This document shows, in pieces, positions 1 through 9,969 of a DNA stretch of 47,004 nt (positions are counted from its first letter, which is position 1; each line of letters opens with the position of its first letter). Below the pieces are notes generated by a model. It saw only the letters and a list, made by a program, of their open reading frames with translations, was not told the DNA's origin and made no database searches. The position numbers and the translations under genes are program-made. The stretch is from Coemansia sp. RSA 1804 (Eukaryota; Kickxellomycota; Kickxellomycetes; Kickxellales; Kickxellaceae), in assembly GCA_027578815.1 (NCBI GenBank), contig JANBTH010000042.1, positions 1 through 47,004 of the forward strand, written 5' to 3'.

Positions 1-608
1 TGCGCAATGTCCACGATTCCAAGGATGTCGTGTACGCAGACATCGCCCAGCGACACCGACTCCACAGGCACCACAACAGCTGCACACAGACCCACACCGT
101 GCTCGGCTTCGACCGACTTTAGAGCCACCCGCACATCCTCAAGCGTACCAATCGCGCGTCCAAAGTTCTGCTCCTTTTTGCTTTTTCTTTTCTGCGACTC
201 GTGCTGATTTCCTCCTTTTCCTCCACAGCTACAGCTACAGCACGCCCATCCGTCGCCCACGCCCGCACCTATTCCGACAAGCGCATGCGTCCGCGCATGC
301 ACCACCACACGCCCTTGCAAATCAGCCGCAAGCCCTGCGCTGCTGATGTGTTTCCGCACAGGATACACTTTGTTCGCCTGGCGCCACTCCGCAGTCCGAG
401 CAAGGCTCAGTGTCGCGCGCCGTCTATCGCCATCGCATGTCTCGAGCACTCGTTGGCTTGTGGCTGTGTCTTCCAGAAACTCTGTCAGATACGCTGGTAT
501 GTAAGTAGAGAACACGCTGCTTCCTTCTTCCATTAGGAGCTCCCGTACATTGTCGCCCAAGTCCTTGGCCACACTCTCTGGCAATGAATTCGTGCCGCTG
601 TTTGTCAT
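1..608 (-). CDS. 5' part of an unrecognised protein (runs off left edge)
   Basis: The minus strand is open from an ATG at 608 to the window edge, 202 codons without a stop; an in-frame TAA lies just upstream at about 650, so the start is well supported. The first ~75 residues look helical and acidic (SSVFSTYIPAYLTEFLED at about 34-51). Then comes a stretch that could be an OB-fold strand (ADLQGRVVVHARTHALVGIG), a cysteine cluster (CCSCSC), a Lys-rich linker, and a second beta-like segment (ESVSLGDVCVHDILGIVDIA). The order helical domain, OB strand, Cys cluster, GDxxxV...GIV is loosely like the N-terminal domain of MCM-family proteins or MCM-binding protein, but no diagnostic motif is visible, so I assign no function. 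That it codes is fairly sure; the identity is not. Confidence 0.7.
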   Translation of the reverse strand, partial: MTNSGTNSLPESVAKDLGDNVRELLMEEGSSVFSTYIPAYLTEFLEDTATSQRVLETCDGDRRRATLSLARTAEWRQANKVYPVRKHISSAGLAADLQGRVVVHARTHALVGIGAGVGDGWACCSCSCGGKGGNQHESQKRKSKKEQNFGRAIGTLEDVRVALKSVEAEHGVGLCAAVVVPVESVSLGDVCVHDILGIVDIA

Positions 609-2019
609 TAGGTAATGCGGAAGGCAGGGGGGCTTTTTCCCTGTGCTTTTTTGTTATTGTTAAAGTGATGAATATAGAATAATATTGTACAATATAATGG
701 CATTAATGGTTTTCTGGAAGAGGGAACAGAAAAGAAGCATGAAACGCATCACTAATTGTTTTCTCTTTCTGGCTTTTTTCATGGGAGTAAGAAAAAACAA
801 CAGCGGCGCATGGACCACAGATCGGGTTTCTTTTGTTTTCCGCGTGCTCATGTTTCCTTCTTTTTTTTCTGAGCCAGTCAGCATTTTCCATATTTTTCCA
901 AGGAAGCATGTGAAAGTGGGGCGCATTATTAGCGATTTTCGATAACTAGCCTGAGATGAAAATTACTCTGTAATCTGGCCAATTTTCTTATGGAAAGTAT
1001 AGAGCGTAACTTTTACATTTAATATTTAATGCCTGCTGTGATAAATCAAGCTAGAATAAAATTAGATGTTACTTGCTAAACTGGATTATTCCTAATATTA
1101 ATGAAACATGCTACTTTTTGCGTCACGCGCTTGCTTTGCTTGAAGATCTTTAAGCTGCAACATAAAATATCCATACTAAACGACGCCATGTCTGTTCATT
1201 CTCTCTTTTTACATATCGGCATTTGCTTACAAATAACCAAAAAGAAATGAAAATAGAAAGGGGAGATCATCCTGAAAAAAAGATGGAATATCCTGCTCCA
1301 CATATCTTTTTTCTATTTCTCGCTTTGCTTTACCTTTTGCTCATTAGTACACCAACAAACACCACTAGACGCATTGACGATCTAATTATTTGTTATATAT
1401 CTTGCATATAGCAAAAAGGAAATATGCTGCTCTTTTATTCTTGCCAATATAGCACTTGCTTTTTTCATTTTTATTACCTTTGGCCAAGACACAAAGTAAA
1501 AAAAGAAAACTAAACATTTGGGGTGCGGAGAGAGGATACATGCACGAAAAGACATTAATGCATGGGATAGGAAAGAAATAGAAAAGATGACCTTTCTTTC
1601 TGCTATTGTGCGCTTTGTTAAGAGATGGGAAAAAGAGTAGATTATTTTATTTTTCATATCTCCCGCCACATCCGTGACACATTTTTATTCTTTTTCCTTT
1701 GTAATTATTTTCTTCCCATTTCTCGGCATTCGCCACTTTGACAAGCAAATAAACAGGTTTATGTTTGTTTCTTTGAATGTCTACTTGATAATGTATATCA
1801 TTTCTTCCAGTGGAATGGCTAGAAAAATCTGAAAGAAGAATCGTATATATAGTCTGTTGGTTTTGCCATCCCCATTCATTCATTCATTTATTCATTCAGA
1901 TAAAGAAACAGACAACAACGGCCGCTAGCACGAAAACTCGCATTGGACATTAACCAAATTCTATCCTATTTTTCTTTTCTTTTTTATTTCTTCTAGCAAA
2001 CTACACACACTATCTAACC
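609..2019. other. AT-rich intergenic region
   Basis: Spacer between the minus-strand gene starting at 608 and the small plus-strand ORF at 2020. It should hold the promoters of both. It is rich in A/T and homopurine/homopyrimidine runs, with a short CATT tandem repeat at about 1873-1898 and a strong pyrimidine tract ending TTCTAG at about 1995, just before the ATG at 2020. Open frames here are low-complexity and I do not support any of them as genes. Confidence 0.6.
1844..1852 (+). promoter_or_regulatory. TATA box candidate for the 29-residue ORF
   Basis: TATATATAG lies 168 bases upstream of the ATG at 2020. It is followed by the CATT repeat and then a CT-rich tract running into CAAACTACACACAC, a typical unstructured fungal leader. 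No other nearby plus-strand gene could use it. A promoter role is inferred from sequence and position only. Confidence 0.4.
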
Positions 2020-2109
2020 ATGGCTGCTGCTACTATGTACAAATCGGACGGCTGGAAGCCCGCACCACCTACTGAGGACCAGATCGAGCGTCTTTTGGAA
2101 GAACTATAA
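2020..2109 (+). CDS. Possible 29-residue microprotein
   Basis: ATG GCT GCT GCT ... TAA encodes 29 residues: start MAAATMYKSDGWKPAPP, end TEDQIERLLEEL. The start context AACCATGG is a near-ideal eukaryotic start. The leader is CAAACTACACACACTATCTAACC after a CT-rich tract, and a TATA box lies at 1844. The peptide is soluble and acidic at its end, with no membrane segment; residues 18-29 could form an amphipathic helix. The codons are GC-richer than the flanking DNA, which suggests it is selected as protein. I do not recognise the family. It could also be a single exon of a longer gene, since pyrimidine-rich AG sites occur before (1996) and after (about 2200), but the TAA at 2107 closes the frame and I see no convincing donor site. 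Confidence 0.45.
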   Translation: MAAATMYKSDGWKPAPPTEDQIERLLEEL

Positions 2110-2523
2110 ATCTTTCCATTTTCTACTTTAATTCTTACCAACAACACTAGACTTTTTTCTTTTAAATTTTTTTGCCACTGCACCTTTTCTTCACACTAGT
2201 TTTCCATTTTCTCCGCTTTTCTTTAATAATGGCATTAATCATAGAATAAAATTCTATTTCATAGCAAAACAAAACAAAAAGACATTTCCGAGAAAGAAAA
2301 ATGTAATGGACAAAATGACAGATAGTCAATCTCTTTATCTTTTTTGTAGTATTCAGATACACTATAGGATCAATTGCGAATGCATATTTGCAAAAAAAAA
2401 AAGAAGAGAAATGTCATGAACGAGAGCAAAAATTGAAAATGGGAAAAGGAACATTTATAAAAAGAAAACCGAGTAGCAAACCATGCCCATGCAAAAAGAA
2501 GAAAGAAAGGAGATGGGAACAAA
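2110..2523. other. Convergent 3' spacer
   Basis: AT-rich spacer between the microprotein ORF (plus) and the 3' end of the membrane-protein gene (minus). It would hold both 3' untranslated regions. A-rich and T-rich runs (for example at about 2262-2280 and 2390-2408) could act in polyadenylation. No coding frame is supported. Confidence 0.5.
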
Positions 2524-5500
2524 CTAGAGAATGACACGCTCACTACCACCACTGCTATAACCATCATTCAACGAGGGGGGTTCAGGCATCGGCAGCGCAG
2601 AAATCAAAGCATTAGCAGACCTGTCGTTTTCTGACGTATGTAGCGAGTGCTCAATGGCAAGCGCATCGGTATCAACAGCCTTCCGCAGCGTCTGTGCACG
2701 GCGCACGCGTATTGAGCCGCTGGCAGCGCCCTCGGGCGAAGATGAAGCAGATGACAATGGCGCGCCACGCACAGCGATAGCGTCCCCGCTGCCGTCAAAC
2801 ATCTCCTGCGCCGACGGCGATGTCCTTCGCGTGGTTGCCTCCAGCGTGTGTCGGTATCCGGCCGAAGCTGACGTGGGTGCCGTGGACGGACGATCTTCTA
2901 CAGAAGAGGCTGCAGGAATGGCTAGTATGTCTGCATCAGAGGCCTCGAGCTGGTGTTGGATCTGCATTTGGTTCTGGGTTTGGTTTTGGTGCTGTTGTGG
3001 TGAGCTGTTGTCTATCTGGGCAAGACTGGCGTCGGGCGTAAAGAAGGCGTCGCCACCAGTGGTGTGGATGGAAGCAAAGCTGGCAAACACGTCGTTGCTT
3101 GTTCGGCTACCGATACTGGATACCGAGTTTTTGAACAGCGAGGCCGGGAGGCTGGCTCCGTCAACAGGTATCGAGTCGCGGGATGGCTGATACTGGTGTT
3201 GCTGCTGCTGTTGATGGAAGCTTGCTCCCGATGCGTGTTTGCCGTGTGTCTGGTCCCAGTCGACGCCGCTGATAGTCGACGAGTCGCGCTTCATCGGGTC
3301 CTCCACCGCCAGCGGAGAGGTAGCCGCCGCTGGATTGCGCAGACCCAGGGGGTCGGCAGAGCGGTCCCGGGATCCGCCAGGCTTGTTGCCCAGAAGAGCA
3401 GCAAGCTTGATAGGTGCGCCGCTAAAAGCGCTCATCCGCGCGGTGCGCAGAGTCTTTTTTTCAGGCGCAGAAGCAGCAGCAGAAGCAGCGGTGTCAAGGC
3501 CGTTGGCATTAGTCTCAGTACTGGATGTGGCGCTGGCATTAGCACTGGCACTGGCACTAGCATTGGTGCTGGCAGCCATGCGCTCGGTGCTGCTGTCAGG
3601 CGACGTGGTAGGCTTTCCGCGCGTTTTGTCCAGACTTCTGCGGCGGCGCTCCACGGTTCCCTTGCGACGGACAGAGGCCTTGGATCCCTTGCGGATCAGA
3701 ATAGGGCCAGGCGTGGCAAGATCCAAGCTGGGCCGCGCTTCGTCGGGAGAAAGTGCAGCATCAGCAACAAAGACGGGTGCAGCCCCGAGTCTGGCATGGT
3801 CGGAAGCATCCTCAAATGGATTCGCAGGCGACCGAGGATCCCCGGGCTCATACTGGTAGTCGGCAGACACAAATGACGGCGGGCGCGCGGCATCGACAAA
3901 CAAGCGGCGAATAGTCGGCAGCTCGCTGTTGTCGGGACGGATATAGGACGATACTATCGAGTCGGGACGGTCGTCGCCGGGCACTGCCGGTGGCGACGCC
4001 TGCCTATCAACCAGCGCCTCGGCATGCAGGCTCTGGCCGTTGCTGGGTCGTGTCATGTTGCTTGCAATGCTAGCCGAGAGATCGTTGCTGCCGCCGCCGC
4101 TGTGGTCCACCTGCATATCCTTCTGTGTCAGCGCCATGCTAGAGCTTGACAATGGAATAAAGGCGCTGTCGGTTCTCGGCTGTGCGTCGCCATCGTCACT
4201 GAAGATTAGCGATGCGTTGGGCACAGCAAGGTGAGAGTGTTGCTTCTGTTGCTCCTGCCGCCGCACAAACGGGTTGGCGTTGGCGCCTATCTGACTTGTG
4301 CGCTCCGCAGACGCAGACTCCGCCAGCGGATGCGGCGATAGCGTGCGCGTCACCGGATGCGTCCACGGACCCTGCGAGAAGAACGAGTTTTCCCTGTCGG
4401 CGCGGTCAATGTACGGAATCTGGTCCAGATAGTTAGCGTTCTGGTGCGGCACAGCGTCGCCAAACGGCTGCTGCTTCTCGAGCGGCTGCGAGTTCAGCCG
4501 CTGATGCGACGACGAGCCCCACGATGCGCCCGTAGCCTTCTCAACCGCCAGACTGGCCGTTGTTGGGGCGCGCGATCTGATTGTCGCCTCGCCAGCATTG
4601 CTGAAGCTGTGCGTGCGCGATGCCACTGAGGCTGACAGCTTGGGCACCGCCATCATCACGCTGCGATCGCCGCCTGCCGTTGACATCGTCGATGCCTGAC
4701 CGTCGATGAAGGCAAGCCGTGCTCGCGGGCCGTCCAGCTCCGTCGCTGCCTTGGCCAGCACTGCGCCCACTACATGTTGCTGCACTGGAAACAGCGCCTG
4801 CACCATCACAGCAGAAACCAGCGCCGTTGCCAGCGTACTAATCCCCGTAAACACGTTGTTCTCTGCCAGATTGGACACCGCCAGCTGCTGCGGGGTCAGA
4901 TAGCTGATATCGAACGCCAGGAAAAACACGACACGCAGCAACAGCAGCGCACTTAGATGAACCGCCGTGTCACGCATAAACGCAACCATCTGCATCCCGA
5001 CGAGGAACTGCATCGTCGCCATTGGCACCTCCATTGCACCGTGTGCGCCAAACGTCGCCAGCGCCAGCGCCGCAGTGGCTGCCGGATTGCGTGCCACAGT
5101 ATGTCGCAGTATCCGCGTCACGCAGCCCGCGGTCCATGCAACCAGTCCCAGAAACGCCGCAAAAAACACCGATGACACCAGCCGTGCCACACTGCGTGCG
5201 CGTCCAGCATCGTCGCCATACGAATGGAATGCTGCCGCATGCGACACCACGGCACCTACAAGACCGAGACCGCCCAGCCCCAGCAGCGCCCAGCCAGTCG
5301 CCGCACGCAGCAGCGTCGTTGGACCCAGCAGCTGTCTCACCGTGCCCGACGCCCACATGCTCATCACGCATCCAAGCGCCAGCAGCTGCAGTCCGCTGCC
5401 AACGTCCCACAGCGCCAGCCCACGCTTGACGCCGTCCAACTGCTGCGTATCCAGCGGCGTCACAGACTGCTGGAGATACACGGCCGTTCGGCACAGCGCC

Positions 5501-5748
5501 ACGTCATCCAGCTCCTGTCCCGCCATTATTGCGTCCTTCGCCAGAAACAGCGCGCTTGCCGCCACGCTGCTGTAGAACCCGACCAGCGTCACCATTCCGC
5601 TGCCGCGGCTGCGCGAGCTCAGTCGTGCCACCGACACCGGATTAATCTCCGCCCATCCGCGCACCATGTGCACGCGCAGAAACAGGTACACCAGCACGAA
5701 TCCGTCCACCAGCGCAAACTGCAAGTACGAAAGTCCCGAGAGATTCAT
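2524..5748 (-). CDS. Multi-pass membrane protein with long disordered tail, unknown family
   Basis: 1,074 residues, uninterrupted. The ATG at 5748 is the first methionine codon; the frame extends a few codons upstream only through non-ATG codons. The first ~330 residues hold seven or eight hydrophobic segments, starting with LSYLQFALVDGFVLVYLFLR and including GWALLGLGGLGLVGAVV, SVFFAAFLGLVAWTAG and LLLLRVVFFLAFDISYL, so this is an integral membrane protein. Residues from about 340 to the end are Ser/Ala/Gln/Asn-rich and predicted disordered, with basic Arg/Lys patches (RRKGTVERRRRSLDK), an Asn-Ala-Ser repeat near 3529-3577 and Gln/His runs. A TM core with a large phosphorylatable cytosolic tail would fit a receptor, channel or scaffold, but no motif tells which. 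It is followed tail to tail by the small plus-strand ORF at 2020. Confidence 0.85.
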   Translation of the reverse strand: MNLSGLSYLQFALVDGFVLVYLFLRVHMVRGWAEINPVSVARLSSRSRGSGMVTLVGFYSSVAASALFLAKDAIMAGQELDDVALCRTAVYLQQSVTPLDTQQLDGVKRGLALWDVGSGLQLLALGCVMSMWASGTVRQLLGPTTLLRAATGWALLGLGGLGLVGAVVSHAAAFHSYGDDAGRARSVARLVSSVFFAAFLGLVAWTAGCVTRILRHTVARNPAATAALALATFGAHGAMEVPMATMQFLVGMQMVAFMRDTAVHLSALLLLRVVFFLAFDISYLTPQQLAVSNLAENNVFTGISTLATALVSAVMVQALFPVQQHVVGAVLAKAATELDGPRARLAFIDGQASTMSTAGGDRSVMMAVPKLSASVASRTHSFSNAGEATIRSRAPTTASLAVEKATGASWGSSSHQRLNSQPLEKQQPFGDAVPHQNANYLDQIPYIDRADRENSFFSQGPWTHPVTRTLSPHPLAESASAERTSQIGANANPFVRRQEQQKQHSHLAVPNASLIFSDDGDAQPRTDSAFIPLSSSSMALTQKDMQVDHSGGGSNDLSASIASNMTRPSNGQSLHAEALVDRQASPPAVPGDDRPDSIVSSYIRPDNSELPTIRRLFVDAARPPSFVSADYQYEPGDPRSPANPFEDASDHARLGAAPVFVADAALSPDEARPSLDLATPGPILIRKGSKASVRRKGTVERRRRSLDKTRGKPTTSPDSSTERMAASTNASASASANASATSSTETNANGLDTAASAAASAPEKKTLRTARMSAFSGAPIKLAALLGNKPGGSRDRSADPLGLRNPAAATSPLAVEDPMKRDSSTISGVDWDQTHGKHASGASFHQQQQQHQYQPSRDSIPVDGASLPASLFKNSVSSIGSRTSNDVFASFASIHTTGGDAFFTPDASLAQIDNSSPQQHQNQTQNQMQIQHQLEASDADILAIPAASSVEDRPSTAPTSASAGYRHTLEATTRRTSPSAQEMFDGSGDAIAVRGAPLSSASSSPEGAASGSIRVRRAQTLRKAVDTDALAIEHSLHTSENDRSANALISALPMPEPPSLNDGYSSGGSERVIL
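3529..3577 (-). repeat. Short in-frame repeat coding Asn/Ala/Ser
   Basis: Imperfect tandem units related to GGCACTAGCACTG encode an alternating Ala-Ser-Asn stretch (ASASASANASA) in the disordered tail of the membrane protein. Such trinucleotide or hexanucleotide coding repeats vary in length readily. Confidence 0.6.
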
Positions 5749-7215
5749 TCTTTTTATTCCTGTCACGTATATGCCTATTCGTTAGATATCGTAACTTTTC
5801 TAGGGGTTTATCTTTACTGTGGAACCAGGAAAACAGCGCAGAGCCGCAATTATCAATCGTTTGTCTGCTCTGTCGTCCCTTTTATTCGCTTTCTGTTCTC
5901 CGTCTTCCACTTCTTTTTTGTTCAGTTCGCTCGCTTCTGCTGAATGAGAGAGAGATAAAGCAAACGAAAATATCCTGGTGATAAATGCTAGTGTCCGCGG
6001 ATACGCTCCTAGCGTTCCTTTTTATATATAGCGTACGCTTGTTTTATCTATCAATCTATAAACGCCGTTTCATAATGTTTATGAACCATCCGGGTGTTGC
6101 CAAGATGGTAAACAAGCAACCAAACAATTAGCTCAATGCATAACACCCACCCACCATCTTCTCCAACACCTCGCCTCCCTGCAACATACATTCATTGTTG
6201 AGACAATACCCCCCACCACAAATGGGTTTTCCCTTTTTTATACTTTTGAATGTCCCAATAAATACACAAAAACACACACAATGCCACGGTTGAATAATGA
6301 AATAAGACAAGGGAAAAGATACAATTCTCTCGTTCCTTGCATCTGCCGCTATCCATGTGATAACACTTTATAACCCGCTCACTATGTGCCCTTGTGGCAA
6401 AATAAAACACTTCATTACAACAACTTACTTTGTTTAAAAAACACCCCTTTTTCGCCAGTTGAAGTTGAGTTGCAAGCCGTTAAAGGGTCAAAGGTATAGC
6501 AAGAAAGAGTAAAGCGCGTCTAGGAAAGGAGTTTGTCGTCGTTGGTATAGCTATCGGTCAACGATTAACTACGAAAAGTAAACGTTAAAAAAGAACTAAA
6601 TGGTGTGCTAAGGCCGCCAGGACCCTTCTCTACTACCACTTTAATCGGAAAAAAGAAAGGAAACGGGAAAAGGGGGGAAAAGAGACAAAAAAGAAAACAG
6701 AAAATAGGTAGAAAAACAAGAATAAAAACACTTCTCTCTAGCAAATCTTTTGGTTTTTCAAAACAACGCTCATTCACTCACGCACGCACGCACGAAAATG
6801 GATATGTATCAGCAAGTCTATTTCTCTTTTCCTAAATATGGCAACAGAATAGAAAAAGGAAAGCAAAGACGCTGTTGTTTTTGTTGTTGTCAATATGAAA
6901 AATGGTGGAGAAGCCTATTTTCCACATGAAAAATAAACATGTAAAGAAAAGTGTCACTCTATGTTGCTTTTCTTTTCCTTTCCTTTTTCGTTCCTCATTG
7001 AAACCGCATTCAGACCGCTTTCTCTTCACTGTCGTCATTTTCTGCATGAAAATCAATAAACAAACAAGTATGGCTAATTATCAGACGCAATCAGATCAGC
7101 AACAAGAGTCGTTTTGAGAGCTTTGTTACCTCGATTTTTTGACAAAGGTTGCTTTTCAACGAGAGTTTCAAAGAAGGAAAACACCTAGAAAAATAATAGA
7201 AAACCCCAAGCTCAT
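5749..7215. other. Intergenic region, 1.5 kb
   Basis: It holds the promoter of the membrane-protein gene (left) and the 3' region of SDH3 (right). Visible are a TATA candidate at 6021-6030, several purine-rich runs between 6600 and 6760, and a CGCA/CACG microsatellite near 6780-6795. Frames in this stretch are homopurine-derived and I support none as a gene. Confidence 0.55.
6021..6030 (-). promoter_or_regulatory. TATA box candidate for the membrane-protein gene
   Basis: On the minus strand this reads TATATATAAA, 273 bases upstream of the ATG at 5748 and in the right orientation. It is flanked by the palindromic GCGTACGC. The assignment rests on sequence and position alone. Confidence 0.4.
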
Positions 7216-7857
7216 CTAATAGAATGTCAGATATCCAGTCGCCAGCGCTGTTGCGCCAATGACAGCATACCCGGTCTTGAACACGCCCTGATTGTTGACA
7301 TACTTTCCAGTGTCCCACACCAAATGACGGATGCCATTAAAGCAGTGGAATGAAAGGCACCCCGAGATAAGTGCCTTGAGTCCCAGAAGCACAGGAATCG
7401 GCAGTGCTGCAACCGTGCTTGCCGCCGTCACGGAGCCAAGGTCCAGTCCAAGCAACGGTGCTACTCCAAATGCCGCTGTGTACAAGTACGCTGCACCCGC
7501 AACAGCCACGCCCGTGTTACGATGAAGCGCTGACAGAACCATCGACATCTGTGGCTTGTAGATACCTAGGTTTGGCGATACTGGCCGGTTCTTCCTGGCA
7601 CGTTCTGCGACCGCTGCCTGAGACTCTTCGTCCGTGCAGCGTTTGGGCGTGGCGATAAATGCCCTACAGTTTTTAGAGAGGAATTTGAAGGACAAGAGTT
7701 AGAAGTCTCAGTTTAAAGCCCTGGCTGTATGTACAAGTAAATAGTGAAAGGGCTTGCTGGCTTGTTGTGCTTACCGAACACCCTTTGCGCCAATGGTACG
7801 TTGGAGGGGAATGCGGGAGGCCTTAAGAAGCCCAGTTCTGGTCCCAGCTGAAATCAT
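7216..7857 (-). CDS. SDH3: Succinate dehydrogenase cytochrome b subunit (SDH3/SdhC)
   Basis: Membrane anchor subunit of mitochondrial complex II, which passes electrons from succinate to ubiquinone and binds heme b. Exons are 7775-7857 and 7216-7663. The 111-base intron has donor GTAAGC, a CTAAC branch-like site and acceptor CTGTAG; splicing joins V-R to A-F-I-A-T and gives 176 residues. Family signatures are NRPVSPNLGIYKPQ, then SALHRNTGVAV (quinone/heme region) and FHCFNGIRHLVWD, whose first His (about residue 134) is the expected heme ligand. Three hydrophobic segments follow in the usual places. The N-terminus (MISAGTRTGLLKASRIPLQR) is basic and free of acidic residues, as for a mitochondrial presequence. 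It is divergent from an Mpv17-type gene 640 bases away. Identity is firm. Confidence 0.95.
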
Positions 7858-8497
7858 TTTTCTATTGCAGTGGGGTGGTAGCGAATTGATTTGACCGGAT
7901 TGGAGAGTTATAGTTTATACGAAATTACAAAGAGGAAAAAAGGTATTTTAAAGGTAAAAAGTGGAACGCAATAAGGGAAAGTGTTTCTCTTTTTTCAGAT
8001 GAGATAAAGGCTCAGCGATCAGAAATCCTCCGATAAAGCCAACCTCCAATGGAAATTCTCACAGCCGCCATCGCTATCGCCTGCCTTCTTTCTCTGTGGT
8101 TGATTCTGCCGGTCTAGATTAATGCTAAGGATCACGCATGTGCCTCTCTTTTCCTGTTTTCCACACGGAAATTGCCATCCAAGGATCCAAAAAGACGCCA
8201 AGAAGCGGTGGTTCTTTCCGCTTAAAAGGAGGAAAAGGACCGTTCTCTAAAGACAATCCTGCTAGCTCGGTTCCTTCTTGTATCAGCTGTATCTTCATTT
8301 TTCCCTTTCCTTTCTTTTTCTGCTCAATATAACTATTTGTCTTGTTCAATCGTCCTTGTAATCTTTTTCTTCTTGCTTTTCTAATTCATACCTTTTCCTT
8401 CATTCAGTTTGACATTATTATTATAATTATATTGCATTTCAACAAGCAAATCCACAGGTCACGCCAGCAGATACTTGGGCTAGCAGCGATTAGGCAA
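7858..8497. other. Divergent promoter region between SDH3 and the Mpv17-like gene
   Basis: 640 bases with start codons facing outward on both sides, so both promoters must lie here or overlap. Pyrimidine-rich tracts precede the plus-strand ATG (about 8360-8410). The sequence CCACAG|GTCACG near 8450-8465 could be the end of a leader intron for the plus gene, but I could not fix a donor. No coding frame is supported. Confidence 0.5.
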
Positions 8498-9220
8498 ATG
8501 ATGGCAAGCTTTTTCAGATTCTGGACGCGCCAGGCCGAGGCGCGGCCCTTTGTAACAATAGCAGTCACAGAAGCGTGTTTGTCGGCATGCGGCGACCTGA
8601 TAGCGCAAACGGTAGGCAAGCACATTACAGCCTCGTCATCGGCGGTCGAGGGAGAAGCGAAAGGCTACGACCTGTGGAGAACATCGCGGTTCATTCTGTT
8701 TGCCACATGCATATCGCCTATCGGTGTCAGATGGCACCGGTTTCTTGACTCGAGGTTCCCGATCCGTTCCTCGAACACCTGGTTCAAGGCAAAACGAAGG
8801 CCGCCGTCTAGTCACGCTCATTCAGGTGTTGCAGCCGCAGCCAGACATGCCAACAGAGCCAGGAGGAAAATGGAGTGCAAGAATACGGCAAAACAGGTTG
8901 GCAAGCGACTGATCTGTGATATCTTGGTCTATGAACCGGCTATATACACATTGTTCTTTGGCTCCATGGCTTTAATGGAAGGCGGTGGGCTAAGTGATGC
9001 AAAATACCGCATCTCTGCTCTTCTTTTACCTACATACCTGACAAGCCTTACCATTTCCCCGATTATCCAGACTGTGAATTTTGCCTTTATCCCACTAATT
9101 TACCGTGTTCCATTTGGGAGCAGCTTTGATCTCTTTTGGGACTCGTATCTGAGCTGGGTAAATAACGAAAAGCTGGCATCCATTGAAGAGAGAAATGATG
9201 TAGACAATACCGAGGAATAG
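8498..9220 (+). CDS. Mpv17/PMP22-family membrane protein
   Basis: 240 residues from the ATG at 8498 (MMASFFRFWTRQAEARPFVT). The frame is open upstream but reads low-complexity Ile/Phe, and the family normally begins just before this point. The family layout is all present: P-x-x-T near the start, ACLSACGDLIAQTVG (G-D-x-x-A-Q), an R-F-I-L-F segment with CISPIGVRWHRFLD (G-P...W-Y-x-x-L type), CDILVYEPAIYTLFFGS, then IIQTVNFAFIPLIYRVPF and a closing FWDSYLSWVNN. Four membrane segments are expected. Members sit in the mitochondrial inner membrane (Mpv17/Sym1) or in peroxisomes (PMP22, Woronin-body sorting protein) and are thought to be channels; which one this is cannot be told. A basic, Ala-rich insertion (about residues 108-135) is longer than usual. 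Confidence 0.88.
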   Translation: MMASFFRFWTRQAEARPFVTIAVTEACLSACGDLIAQTVGKHITASSSAVEGEAKGYDLWRTSRFILFATCISPIGVRWHRFLDSRFPIRSSNTWFKAKRRPPSSHAHSGVAAAARHANRARRKMECKNTAKQVGKRLICDILVYEPAIYTLFFGSMALMEGGGLSDAKYRISALLLPTYLTSLTISPIIQTVNFAFIPLIYRVPFGSSFDLFWDSYLSWVNNEKLASIEERNDVDNTEE

Positions 9221-9969
9221 TTGATACTTTCTCACTTGGATGGTTCAGGTATATAGAAGCAGTTCTTTTCCTTTCCGGCGTATGTGTTGGGTTCTTTCCT
9301 CTGGCGTAATAGATTTCCTTTTGGTCTTTTTCTCTTTAGAGCTACTATGTTTTTGTTTGTAGACTCTGCAACTCTGCAAAGTTGCTTTATATATTATCTT
9401 TTGTACATATCTGTCATTTGTTGTTGTGGCTTTGGGTAGCATATACAAAAGCTACTACTGTTTTAACAAATTGCACATGCCAAATGATAATGTCTAAATT
9501 CAGCATGTGAATCGATATTAACACCATTTATTATGACTACACATTTTCCAGTACATTTTTAAAAATAATCATGGCAATGCCCCACTCTGCTCTAACAAGT
9601 TCATAAAACAGAAAATATTTAATTCCAAGTTTCCAGACAGGAAGTAATAATAAAACTCAAGCTTTTCTCAAGGTCAATAACAGCAGTGAAAGATAGCAGC
9701 ATCTTTAAACATTTGTTTATTAACAATTAAAAGTTACTGTTAGAGTTTTATAAACTTATAAAGACAGTTAATGGCAATACTGGCTACAGATGCTAAGATA
9801 AACATACTAACTAGAATGTAGCAATATAGATATGCAAATAGTATAAAAGAGCTACTAGCTGTGGTTCTATTCATGAACTGCTATAGACTTGTATGGCACC
9901 AAAGCTCAGAGTTTATCTAGGCTTCATCACTTTCATATGGATGGCTAGATTTCTTTGACTCAATATTGC

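Noticed and set aside
3064..3876. 270-codon plus-strand frame within the membrane-protein gene
   Set aside because: Antisense to the low-complexity tail; Arg/Gly/Ser-rich, without any domain.
5749..5766. Six-codon N-terminal extension of the membrane protein
   Set aside because: It would need a GTG start; the ATG at 5748 is better and puts the first membrane segment at the N-terminus.
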